NCBI GenBank assembly: GCA_021776635.1
Contig: JAJFFN010000032.1
Span: forward strand, 1-64,000
Reading direction: 5' to 3'
DNA: 64,000 bases
DNA from: Robiginitomaculum sp.
Lineage (GTDB): Bacteria > Pseudomonadota > Alphaproteobacteria > Caulobacterales > Maricaulaceae
Below, one piece after another: positions 53,219-62,240 of the stretch (its first letter is position 1; each line of letters begins with the position of its first letter). The position numbers and the translations under genes are program-made. The notes below the pieces were generated by a model. That model was not told where the DNA came from, did no database searches, and was given only the letters and a program-made list of their open reading frames with translations.

Positions 53219-54733
53219 ATGCAATCAAAGTCTGTCGGAATGTCGGCGATTTTATTATTAAGTGTAAGTTTTCTTGCCTTATCTGGCTGTGCAAATATGC
53301 GTATGGAAGGTTTGAAACTTGGGAAAACAGAAATCGCCGCCGATATACCCCAAGCCCCAAAAGACGAAGCAAGTACGCAAGCAAAATGGGTTGAACCAGC
53401 TCCAGAACGCATGCCGTCAACGGACTGGATAGCAGAATTTAATGACCCAGTTCTAAGCGAATTGGTGAGCGAGGCCATGGGGGCAAATACAAATGTTCGC
53501 CTAGCGGCGGCAAGGCTAGCTGCGGCGGAAGCCAGCGCAAAATCCTCTCGCTCTGGATTGTACCCTAGCATAAGTTCCACAGGTTCCGCTGGCCGTACAT
53601 TCATATCAGACAGCCCGAACATTGATAGCTCACCGAGCGGCCCGGACAGTTCAAGGTTCTCGCTCGGCGATTCTGTCAGTTGGGAAGTGGACATGTGGGG
53701 GCGTGTTCGCGACACGGCGAATGCCGGCGACCTTGCCGCTGAGGCGAGCAATGCAGACTTTGCAGGGACACGCCTGTCCATTGCAGGGGCGACGACACAA
53801 ACTTGGTTCAACCTCATTGAAGCCCGCTTGCAGCTCGACCTAGCGGAGCGCAATGTACAAACCCAAGAGCGTGCCTTACGTCTTACTAAACGCAGATTTG
53901 ATGGCGGCGTATCAGGTTCCAGTGATTACCGTCTAGCGCGGTCAGCCTTGGCGAATGCACAGGCGACTTTGGCGTTTCGCAAGCAAAACTCGGCCGCTAT
54001 TTCGCGCCAACTTGAAACATTGCTTCGCCGTTACCCCGAAGCTGAACTCGCCGCCAGCGCAGATTTGCCCCTGCTCCCTGATTTAACAGGAACAGGAACA
54101 CCAGCAGAACTTTTCTTGCGCCGCCCAGATTTATTGGCTGCGGAACGACGCATGCATGCGCAAGGCTTAAGGGTAGATATTGCTAAAAAGAACCTTTTGC
54201 CGAGGCTAACATTGTCCGGCAATTCGACCTTGGGCGGGGGTTCTCTAACCAGGTTGTTTTCAATCGAGTCTTTAGTATCGTCAATTACGGGCGGCATAAG
54301 CGCCCCAATTTTCCAGGGTGGGGCCTTGCGGGCAGAAGTGTCGCGAAATGATGCCGTGCTCATTCAACTGGCAGAAACCTATGCTGACACAGCGCTCACT
54401 GCCTATAGAGAAGTTGAAGATGCGTTGGACGCCGAAGAGCATTTACAAGAACGCGAACGTGCGCTGCAGGTCTCCTTGGATGAAGCGCGCAAAGCCGAAG
54501 AGCGGTTGGAACAGCGTTTCTCGGAAGGACTAGCCAGTATTTTACAATTACTCGATTCCCAATCGAGGCGGATTAATACCGAGGGGCAATATATTTCAGC
54601 GCGTAAAGAACGTCTCGCCAATCGGGTGAGATTGCAATTGGCGCTAGGCGGTGGGTTATATGGGCAAGAGCAAGATAGAGAAAAATTGCCAAGACCAAAG
54701 CTCTCGCTGCCAAAAGTGGCAAGCTTGAATTAA
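53219..54733 (+). CDS. Outer-membrane efflux lipoprotein (NodT/TolC type)
   Basis: 504 residues, AAAAGGAG upstream. Lipobox LSGC ends the signal. Two outer-membrane-factor repeats (long helices with ARLAAAEASAKSSRSGLYPSIS and YREVEDALDAEEHLQERERALQ) and the RRPDLLAAERRMHAQG motif identify the NodT-like OMF family. It forms the outer-membrane duct of the RND efflux system encoded by the next two genes. Confidence 0.92.
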   Translation: MQSKSVGMSAILLLSVSFLALSGCANMRMEGLKLGKTEIAADIPQAPKDEASTQAKWVEPAPERMPSTDWIAEFNDPVLSELVSEAMGANTNVRLAAARLAAAEASAKSSRSGLYPSISSTGSAGRTFISDSPNIDSSPSGPDSSRFSLGDSVSWEVDMWGRVRDTANAGDLAAEASNADFAGTRLSIAGATTQTWFNLIEARLQLDLAERNVQTQERALRLTKRRFDGGVSGSSDYRLARSALANAQATLAFRKQNSAAISRQLETLLRRYPEAELAASADLPLLPDLTGTGTPAELFLRRPDLLAAERRMHAQGLRVDIAKKNLLPRLTLSGNSTLGGGSLTRLFSIESLVSSITGGISAPIFQGGALRAEVSRNDAVLIQLAETYADTALTAYREVEDALDAEEHLQERERALQVSLDEARKAEERLEQRFSEGLASILQLLDSQSRRINTEGQYISARKERLANRVRLQLALGGGLYGQEQDREKLPRPKLSLPKVASLN

Positions 54734-54856
54734 ACAAGTCAAGCTTGCTTAATAAGGAGTACTCGCGCTAGCTTAAGCGCAATATTGCTGCTACACGCGG
54801 CACTAAAATTTTACAGGCTTTCTTTTTGCGAATAGCCCTAACTAAAGGACGTTATA

Positions 54857-56368
54857 ATGGGTAACGAAACTATTGGTAATTTTGAAAACCTGCCGCAAGG
54901 CAGCAAACGGCGAAAAACGACAATAATTATGGCTCTTCTAAGCCCGATATTGATTTTTTTAATGTTCGTTATCATAGGCAACATTTTAAAGGCGAACAGC
55001 AAACAACCAGAGATTAAGAAACGTTCTCGCCCGGTTTTGGCTGTGATGGCGGATACGGCTGTGTCCGACACCGTTCAGCTAAAAGTGAATGTACAAGGGC
55101 AAAGCCGTCCGCGCACCGAAATAGATCTTGTACCAGAAGTTGGCGGTAAAGTTATTACCGTTTCCCCCAAGTTTATTTCAGGCGGTATATTTAACAAAGG
55201 TGATGTGCTTTACCGCATCGACCCGTCTGATTATCAGGTGGCCGTTGTTCGTGCCCAAGCAACCGTAGCAAGAGCCGAGCAAGTTTTAATGCGCGAACAA
55301 TCCGAAGGTGCCATTGCTAAACTTGACTGGGATGATTTAGGCAACGGCAAAGATGCGACCGCCTTAACATTGCGCCAACCGCAACTCCTAGAAGCACAAG
55401 CTAGCCTGCAATCAGCGCAAGCTGATTTGGATAACGCTAAAATCCGCCTTCGCCGCACAGCCGTTACTGCACCCTTTAACGGCCAAGTGCGCGAGAAATT
55501 TGCCGACATTGGCCAATTTGTAAACCCCGGTGCACGGCTTGGGCGCATTTTTTCAACCGACATTGCCGAAGTCAGACTTGCGCTAAGCGATGCCGATATT
55601 GCCCGCATCAATTTGCCTTTAGCTTTCGTAGCAAAAAGCCGCGAAAGTGCACCTGATGTCAAATTGTCTGCAACAATTGGTGGAAAACTGCGTGAATGGG
55701 ACGGCAAAATAATGAGAACCGATGCAGCTTATGACCCTCAAACCCGCTCCATGTACGCAATAGCAGAAGTTCTTGACCCATATGGCGTAGGCGCTGCGGA
55801 TGGTGAATTTCCACTCGCGCCCGGCCTCTTTGTTGATGCTGCGATTGCAGGAAAAGTTATTGAGAATGTCATTATCATTCCCCGCGACGGCTTACGTCCA
55901 GAAGACAAGGTTTACACCGTTAATGAAGAGGGCATTGCTACCAGTAATGATGTCATAGTCGTCGATACAAATCCTAAACGCGCCGTCCTTTTAAACGGCA
56001 TTGAACCAGGTGCACTCGTCATTGTCTCTGCGCTAGAGAAAGCTCAAATCAGCCTCACATTCCGTGTCTTGGATATCAACGATCCAACTAAGATTCTCAT
56101 TGAGCCTAAAAAGGCCGAACGAGAGAAAAAGGACGATAAAAGCGATGACCCTTTGGCAGATGCCAAACAGAAAGTTGCGGACAGCAAGAAAAGTTACGCA
56201 ATAGCTAAAAAAGAATATGCCCAAGCCAAAAAGAAAGCCGCCCAAAACAAAAAGAAGAAAAAAGGTAAAAAGCGCAAAAAAGACGGTGCAGATAAAAAGG
56301 CTGAAAGCAAACAATCTGTTGCCAAACAAGGCGAAGGCAAAAGGAAGAAAAAAGAAGGAGCTAACTAA
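54857..56368 (+). CDS. RND efflux adaptor (HlyD/MFP family) with lysine-rich tail
   Basis: 503 residues. An uncleaved N-terminal membrane helix (about 22-45), then a barrel-sandwich/lipoyl region (VQGQSRPRTEIDLVPEVGGKVITVSPKFISGG), a short helical hairpin, a second lipoyl block (TAPFNGQVREKFADIGQFV) and a membrane-proximal domain. From about residue 418 on comes an unusual Lys/Ala/Glu/Asp-rich tail of some 85 residues, probably helical, then very basic. Family members normally end before this. The stop overlaps the RND pump start. Confidence 0.9.
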   Translation: MGNETIGNFENLPQGSKRRKTTIIMALLSPILIFLMFVIIGNILKANSKQPEIKKRSRPVLAVMADTAVSDTVQLKVNVQGQSRPRTEIDLVPEVGGKVITVSPKFISGGIFNKGDVLYRIDPSDYQVAVVRAQATVARAEQVLMREQSEGAIAKLDWDDLGNGKDATALTLRQPQLLEAQASLQSAQADLDNAKIRLRRTAVTAPFNGQVREKFADIGQFVNPGARLGRIFSTDIAEVRLALSDADIARINLPLAFVAKSRESAPDVKLSATIGGKLREWDGKIMRTDAAYDPQTRSMYAIAEVLDPYGVGAADGEFPLAPGLFVDAAIAGKVIENVIIIPRDGLRPEDKVYTVNEEGIATSNDVIVVDTNPKRAVLLNGIEPGALVIVSALEKAQISLTFRVLDINDPTKILIEPKKAEREKKDDKSDDPLADAKQKVADSKKSYAIAKKEYAQAKKKAAQNKKKKKGKKRKKDGADKKAESKQSVAKQGEGKRKKKEGAN

Positions 56369-59300
56369 TGCGTGGTCTTATTGCATGGTGGGCTAAGAAC
56401 TCGGTTGCCGCCAATTTACTTATGTTGGCGATTATTGTCGCTGGGTTATTCGGCTTTTTCAAACTTGAGAGAGAAATTTTCCCAGGCATAAAAGTCAATG
56501 AAATTCAAGTGGCAGCCGCATGGCAAGGCGCTTCACCGCGCGATGTTCAAGAACAAATGATTACGCGCATAGAAGAAGCCGTTTACGATATTGACGGCAT
56601 TGATAATATTCAGGCGTTAGCGTTTGAAGGCGGAGGCAGAGTAACAATCAAGACCAAGGTCAACGCCGATTTTGACACTTTGCTCGACGAGGTTAAGGCC
56701 CGAGTTGACGGAATTATCAATCTTCCACCAGATGCCTTCAGACCAACGGTAAGGCGCACGCCAGTACAAATTCAATATATGTTTTTAGCTTTGCACGGCG
56801 ATATGGAGAGGCTGGATTTACAGCTCATCGCTGATGATATTCGCGACGAAATGGCAGAGCTATTCGGCGGAGAACTCACTCAGGACATTACGAGACTTGA
56901 CCGTGAAATCACCATAGAAATTTCTGAAGAAAAACTGCGGCAATATAATCTCACCTTTCAACAAGTCGCCACAGCCATTTCAGGGGCTTCCGTCAATCTC
57001 TCAGCCGGTGAGGTGAGAACCAGCGCCGGTAAATTACAACTGCGTGCGCGCAGTTTAGCTGATAGCGCCTCAGAGTTTGAAAAAATAGTCATTAGGCAAT
57101 CTGCGGATGGAGGACGTGTAATCTTAAAAGACGTCGCCACAGTTTTAGATGGTTTCCAAGATATTGATTTTACCGTTAATTTCAAAGGCGAAGAAGCCAT
57201 ATTTTTTCAAGTGAATTCACCCGACAAACCAAATGTTTCCAAAACCGGCAAAGAATTTCGTAAATATCTCAAGGACAAAAACGAAGCCCTACCACCTGAG
57301 CTAACCCTGTCTATGTGGATGGATGCATCTCGTAGTTTTGATAGCCGCATGTCTTTGATTGGATCAAATGCATTCATGGGTATGATATTGGTCCTGTTAA
57401 TTTTGACAATATTCTTACGCCCCGCTGTCGCTATTTGGGTCACCGTTGGTATCTTAGTGTCCTTCCTTGGTGCTTTTGCCATCGCACCATTTATTGGCAT
57501 TTCTCTGAACATGATTTCAACATTCGCTTTCTTGCTGGTGATCGGGATTGTTGTCGATGATGCCATTGTGGTCGGGGAAAGTGTGCATTTTCATGTGGAA
57601 CACGGGATTAGTGGCACGCGCGGTAGCATAGCTGGGACAAATATGGTGTCTAAACCTGTTATCTTCGCTGTGATTACGACTATAATGGTGTTCTTGCCTT
57701 GGATGTTTTTATCGGGTTCAACCTCGGATTTCACATCACAAATTTCTTTGGTCGTTATGGCAGCTTTGGTATTCTCATTGGTCGAAGCTTTCTTGATTTT
57801 ACCGTCCCACCTTAGACATTTGAAACCATTACCTCCACGTGAACAAATGAACCGCTTTGCGCGTTTTCAAGCGATGATGGCCGATAGTTTGGTCTCATTT
57901 GCCCGCCATATTTTCAGGCCTTTCATCGCTATGGTCATTAAATTTCGTTATGCGACTGTTGCCGTTTTTCTTGGTTTGTTTTACTTATCCTTTGCGGCCA
58001 TTCAGGCAAATATGGCAAAGGTAGAAATGTTCCCGGACTTCGGCGGTGACATGTTAATGGCGCAAGTATCTTTCCCAGAAGGCACATCCTTTGACAGACT
58101 TGCACAAGTACAACACCAATTAGATGACGCCATTGATACTTTAAACAACAATACAGAAGAAGATTTTGGCGTTGATTTTGATCTCATTCCCTCTCCGGGC
58201 AGCTTCGCCAATGGCCGTCGCATTCAGGCTTTCCTTGGTCTTGCACCTGCGGAACAACGTGATGAAATATCATCTACGGACATCGCCGAAAAACTGGAAG
58301 AATATTTAGGCCCTATCCCCGATGCCTTTCGGGTAACCATTAATGCCACGGGTGGACGCGGCGGCGGCGGTAGCGCAACAGTTCACTATGCCATTGCATC
58401 TGATAATGAAGCCGATTTATCCCGTGCCATGAAAGAGTTTAAAGAACATCTGGGCACTTACGGAAGCATCGTGCGTACGTGGGATAGCCTAGAAAGTTCG
58501 TCACAGGAAATGCAGTTCAACCTTAAACCCGGTGCAGAGAGCCTTGGCATTACCCTGGCTTCATTAACGCGCCAAGTACGAGAAGCATTTTTTGGCCGTG
58601 AAGTCCAACGCCTTCCAAGAAACGGTGATGATGTTCGGGTTGTTTTGCGCTATCCAAAAGCCGCCAGAGATTCCATCGACTCGTTGCAGCAACTCCGTAT
58701 CCGTACGGCAAATGGTACAGAAGTTCCGCTCTACTCGGTGGCAGATGTTACATTCGCACCGGGCATTAGCCGCATTAACCGCCGTGACCGCAAACAAGTT
58801 ATTAGGGTGGGGGGCGTTATCCGCGGCGGGCCGCAAGCGCGCCAAACCATACAAAAAGATATCAATGAAGTGTTTTTGCCGCAGTGGGAGCTTTCTAACC
58901 CTAATGCCGAACGTTTGTTAATTGAAGCAGATGATGAACAAGTCACATTCATGAAGGAATTAATGCAATCAGGCATATTTATTCTCTTTGCCATGTACTT
59001 CTTATTAGCAGTTGGCTTTAAATCCTATAGCCAACCGTTCTTAATACTAATCGCTATTCCGTTCGCCTTTGTCGGCATGGTGTTTGGGTGTATCGTCACA
59101 GGCGTACCTCTCGGGATTATGTCAGGCTTTGGCTTTTTTGCCGCCGCTGGTGTGGCCGTAAACGATAATTTGGTTTTGCTGGATTATGTCAACCGCTTGA
59201 GCGCAAAAGGTGTGGGTGCTTATCAGGCTATGGTTGATGCGTGTGTATCGAGATTTAGGCCCATATTGCTAACATCCGTCACAACATTTGTCGGTGTGAT

Positions 59301-59586
59301 GCCAATGTTCGCAGAAAAATCAGCGCAGGCAGAGTTCCTAAAACCAATGATCGTTGCGCTTGCTTTCGGTGTGTTGTTTGATTTCTTCCTGACATTAATG
59401 TTGGTGCCTGCTATGTACGGCATCGGCATTGACATCAAGCGTTTGGCAAAACGCATATGGACGGGCCATAAGCAACCACCGCTTGGCTCCACCTATGATC
59501 CGGAAATGGCTGTTGCATTGGAAGGTCATGAAATTGACAATATTATGACAGATGAAGGAGGCGCCGAGCCGTTACCAGCCCAATAA
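56368..59586 (+). CDS. RND efflux transporter (AcrB/MexB-like)
   Basis: 1072 residues. Twelve predicted membrane helices and two large periplasmic loops. N-terminal LMLAIIVAGLFGFFKLEREIFPGI, the TM4 aspartate pair GIVVDDAIVVGESVHFHVE used for proton transfer, and TM10-11 FAAAGVAVNDNLVLLDYVNRL fit the AcrB/D/F family. It closes the tripartite pump with the two preceding genes. Substrate unknown. The stop is 73 bp from the M13 peptidase start. Confidence 0.95.
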   Translation: MRGLIAWWAKNSVAANLLMLAIIVAGLFGFFKLEREIFPGIKVNEIQVAAAWQGASPRDVQEQMITRIEEAVYDIDGIDNIQALAFEGGGRVTIKTKVNADFDTLLDEVKARVDGIINLPPDAFRPTVRRTPVQIQYMFLALHGDMERLDLQLIADDIRDEMAELFGGELTQDITRLDREITIEISEEKLRQYNLTFQQVATAISGASVNLSAGEVRTSAGKLQLRARSLADSASEFEKIVIRQSADGGRVILKDVATVLDGFQDIDFTVNFKGEEAIFFQVNSPDKPNVSKTGKEFRKYLKDKNEALPPELTLSMWMDASRSFDSRMSLIGSNAFMGMILVLLILTIFLRPAVAIWVTVGILVSFLGAFAIAPFIGISLNMISTFAFLLVIGIVVDDAIVVGESVHFHVEHGISGTRGSIAGTNMVSKPVIFAVITTIMVFLPWMFLSGSTSDFTSQISLVVMAALVFSLVEAFLILPSHLRHLKPLPPREQMNRFARFQAMMADSLVSFARHIFRPFIAMVIKFRYATVAVFLGLFYLSFAAIQANMAKVEMFPDFGGDMLMAQVSFPEGTSFDRLAQVQHQLDDAIDTLNNNTEEDFGVDFDLIPSPGSFANGRRIQAFLGLAPAEQRDEISSTDIAEKLEEYLGPIPDAFRVTINATGGRGGGGSATVHYAIASDNEADLSRAMKEFKEHLGTYGSIVRTWDSLESSSQEMQFNLKPGAESLGITLASLTRQVREAFFGREVQRLPRNGDDVRVVLRYPKAARDSIDSLQQLRIRTANGTEVPLYSVADVTFAPGISRINRRDRKQVIRVGGVIRGGPQARQTIQKDINEVFLPQWELSNPNAERLLIEADDEQVTFMKELMQSGIFILFAMYFLLAVGFKSYSQPFLILIAIPFAFVGMVFGCIVTGVPLGIMSGFGFFAAAGVAVNDNLVLLDYVNRLSAKGVGAYQAMVDACVSRFRPILLTSVTTFVGVMPMFAEKSAQAEFLKPMIVALAFGVLFDFFLTLMLVPAMYGIGIDIKRLAKRIWTGHKQPPLGSTYDPEMAVALEGHEIDNIMTDEGGAEPLPAQ

Positions 59587-59601
59587 ATTAAGTAAAGAAC
59601 T

Positions 59602-59649
59602 CAATTACAATAAACCCCAATTACAACAAACCCCAATTACAACAAACCA
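59602..59649 (+). repeat. Three tandem 16-bp repeats in the M13 gene leader
   Basis: Units CAATTACAATAAACCC, CAATTACAACAAACCC and CAATTACAACAAACCA follow one another with no gap (59602-59617, 59618-59633, 59634-59649). The last abuts the ribosome-binding site AGGAG (59649-59653). The repeats lie between the RND stop and the M13 peptidase start. Confidence 0.9.
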
Positions 59650-59659
59650 GGAGAAAACA

Positions 59660-61744
59660 ATGCCCTTAAATAAACTAATCGTCCCGAGCCTTATGGCGCT
59701 CGGGCTTGCTACTGGTCTTAGTGCGTGCGGTGAGAAAACCACTACACAAACTAAGGCAACAAAATCCGACATCGTGCACATTAAAACTGCTGAATTAGGT
59801 TCATTTGGTGTCGAGTTGGTGAATATGGATAAGACCGTCAAGCCTGGCGATGATTTCTTCAAATATGTCAACGGCACATGGCTAAAGAACACCGAAATCC
59901 CTGCTGACAAATCCAATTACGGTTCTTTTAATATTCTAGGCGATCGTTCAGAAGCCCAGGTTAAGGCCATTATCCAAGATATGGCTGCGGCAGAAGCAAC
60001 TCCGGGCAGTGATGAGCAAAAAATTGGCGATCTTTATGCCGCTTTCATGGACACAGAAACAATAGAGAAAAATGGGCTTGCACCGATAAAGGCTGATATT
60101 GCCGCCATCAATGCGGTTGCAAACCACAGCGCGGCAGCGGCCATGATGGGCGACCCTTCGCTTTCATTACGCGCCCCAGTTGGTGGTTGGGTTGATGTTG
60201 ATGTCAAGGAAACTGATAAATACATTTTTTATATCACACAGTCAGGTCTCGGCATGCCAAACAAAACCTACTATCTTGACGAAGGTGAAAAATTTGACGG
60301 CTACCGCCTCGCCTATGTGGAATTCATGGCAAAAATGCTAGAAGCTGCCGGCGTTGAAAATGCCTTTAAACACGCCGAAGCCGTCATGGATTTCGAAACA
60401 CAAATTGCCGAAGTCCAATGGGACCCTGCCAAACGTCGTGAACGTGATTTGACATATAACAAAATGGATATTGATGCTCTGGTCAATTATGCGCCAGGAT
60501 ATGATTGGGTGGCCATGATGAACGCATCAGGCCTGGGCGCAGAGAAAATCATAATTGTTCGCGAAAATGATGCGCTACAAGCCAGTGCAAAGATTTTTGG
60601 TGATACCGATATATCTGTCATCCGCAATTATATGTTGATCCATTATATCAGTGCAAATGCGGCTTATCTGCCAAAAGACATAGATAACGCACGGTTCAAT
60701 TTTTATTCCAAAGCTCTACGCGGCACCGAAACCCAGCGTGATCGCTGGAAGCGCGGCGTTGGTCAAGTCAGCGGTGTGCTTGGTGAGGCGATTGGTAAAG
60801 TATATGTGAAACGTCATTTCCCACCTGCTGCAAAACAGCAAATGGACGACTTGGTTGAAAACCTACGGGCGACCTTCAAGGACGGTATCAATAATTCCGA
60901 CTGGATGGGTGAGGCCACAAAAATTGAAGCAAAAGATAAATTAAAAAAATTCTATGCTAAAATTGGCTACCCTAAAAACTGGACTGATTATTCTTCTCTT
61001 AAAGTAAACAGAAATGATTTGATTGGATCTGTTAAACAAGCCAATGCATGGCAATGGAATGATATGATTTCCGATCTTGGTGGGCCAATTGACAAAGAAG
61101 AATGGGGTATGACCCCGCAAACGGTCAATGCTTATTACCGTGCTTCGCTGAACGAAATTGTTTTTCCTGCTGCTATTTTGCAAGCACCGTTCTTTGATCC
61201 AAATGCTGACGCTGCCGTGAATTACGGTGGTATCGGTGCTGTGATCGGTCACGAAATGGGCCACGGCTTTGATGATCAAGGCTCTAAATCTGACGGTGAC
61301 GGCAAACAACGTAACTGGTGGAGCACAGAAGACGAAGCCGCCTTCAAAGCAAAATCCCAAGCATTGGTCGCGCAATACAATGAGTTCTCACCATTGCCGG
61401 GACAATTTGTAAACGGCCAGATGACATTAGGTGAAAACATTGGTGATTTAACTGGCATTACAATGGCTTACGCAGCCTATAAGCGTTCCCTTGGCGGCAA
61501 GGAAGCACCCGTAATCGACGGTTTAACCGGTGACCAGCGCTTCTTCCTATCTTACGGCCAAATCTGGCAGCGCAAGTTCCGTGATGATGCTTTAATCTCA
61601 CGGCTCAAAGCTGACCCACACAGTCCGGGCGAATACCGTGCCAATGGCATCGTGCGCAATTTCGATGCGTGGTATACTGCCTTTGATGTACAGCCAGGTG
61701 ACGCGCTATATCTCGCACCCGAGGACCGCGTAAAAATCTGGTAA
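59660..61744 (+). CDS. M13 family metallopeptidase lipoprotein (neprilysin-like)
   Basis: 694 residues from the ATG at 59660, where AGGAG is well placed; a longer frame reaches back into the RND gene. Lipobox LSAC. The peptidase M13 domain shows ELVNMDKTVKPGDDFFKYVNGTWL, NAYYRASLNEIVFPAAILQ, zinc motif HEMGHGFDD, and ENIGDLTGI with the third zinc ligand. It cleaves peptides in the periplasm. Together with the RND genes it may be co-transcribed. A terminator follows. Confidence 0.93.
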   Translation: MPLNKLIVPSLMALGLATGLSACGEKTTTQTKATKSDIVHIKTAELGSFGVELVNMDKTVKPGDDFFKYVNGTWLKNTEIPADKSNYGSFNILGDRSEAQVKAIIQDMAAAEATPGSDEQKIGDLYAAFMDTETIEKNGLAPIKADIAAINAVANHSAAAAMMGDPSLSLRAPVGGWVDVDVKETDKYIFYITQSGLGMPNKTYYLDEGEKFDGYRLAYVEFMAKMLEAAGVENAFKHAEAVMDFETQIAEVQWDPAKRRERDLTYNKMDIDALVNYAPGYDWVAMMNASGLGAEKIIIVRENDALQASAKIFGDTDISVIRNYMLIHYISANAAYLPKDIDNARFNFYSKALRGTETQRDRWKRGVGQVSGVLGEAIGKVYVKRHFPPAAKQQMDDLVENLRATFKDGINNSDWMGEATKIEAKDKLKKFYAKIGYPKNWTDYSSLKVNRNDLIGSVKQANAWQWNDMISDLGGPIDKEEWGMTPQTVNAYYRASLNEIVFPAAILQAPFFDPNADAAVNYGGIGAVIGHEMGHGFDDQGSKSDGDGKQRNWWSTEDEAAFKAKSQALVAQYNEFSPLPGQFVNGQMTLGENIGDLTGITMAYAAYKRSLGGKEAPVIDGLTGDQRFFLSYGQIWQRKFRDDALISRLKADPHSPGEYRANGIVRNFDAWYTAFDVQPGDALYLAPEDRVKIW

Positions 61745-61779
61745 TTTACTAGGGCCCGTCCCTATACTATTAAAACTAA

Positions 61780-61809
61780 AAGCCCTTCCTTGTTGGATGG
61801 GCTTTTTTT
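61780..61809 (+). terminator. Rho-independent terminator of the RND/M13 operon
   Basis: AGCCCTTCC (61781-61789) and GGATGGGCT (61795-61803) pair over nine bases with one mismatch, loop of five, followed by a run of seven T (61803-61809). It lies 36 bp past the M13 stop. Confidence 0.88.
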
Positions 61810-61869
61810 ATGCCTGCAATAAGTGTGTTATAGTATTGCGTAGTTTTATTTTCTGGTTATATAAAGTTT

Positions 61870-62175
61870 ATGAGAAGCATCCTTCATAATCGCTCTTGGC
61901 TATTTGCCCTTCTGGTTACGACGTTTTTTCTATGTGCACGAGCGGGTAGCATTGCGCATGCCGTAAATTATGGTACGGCTCCTCACAATCATGATAATAA
62001 AATTTGCGTGTTTTCGGTTCTGGCAGACGAAGAAAAAGACGACATTGCTTTACCACCAGCGGAGATATCGATTACTTCTCCAGCGCTTGTTTTTGAATTT
62101 GCAAAGACGTCCGTTTCAGAGCCGTTATCTGAGCAACCCATTGCCAAAACAGCCCGGGCACCTCCAGGTCAATAA
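61870..62175 (+). CDS. Small secreted His/Cys protein (DUF2946-like)
   Basis: 101 residues with a signal peptide (about 1-30, ending AHA). The start of the mature part carries a small metal-ligand-like cluster HNHDNKIC, followed by an acidic segment (DEEKDD) and a Pro/Ser-rich tail. Such proteins often precede TonB receptors for metals in alphaproteobacteria and are annotated DUF2946. It sits 65 bp upstream of a ZnuD-like receptor. Family assignment is by pattern and context. Confidence 0.5.
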   Translation: MRSILHNRSWLFALLVTTFFLCARAGSIAHAVNYGTAPHNHDNKICVFSVLADEEKDDIALPPAEISITSPALVFEFAKTSVSEPLSEQPIAKTARAPPGQ

Positions 62176-62240
62176 TTTTTCTATAAAATTGTTTTAAACG
62201 CGCACGCCGCTAATACGTGCACAGACCTGTTGGGTAAACC

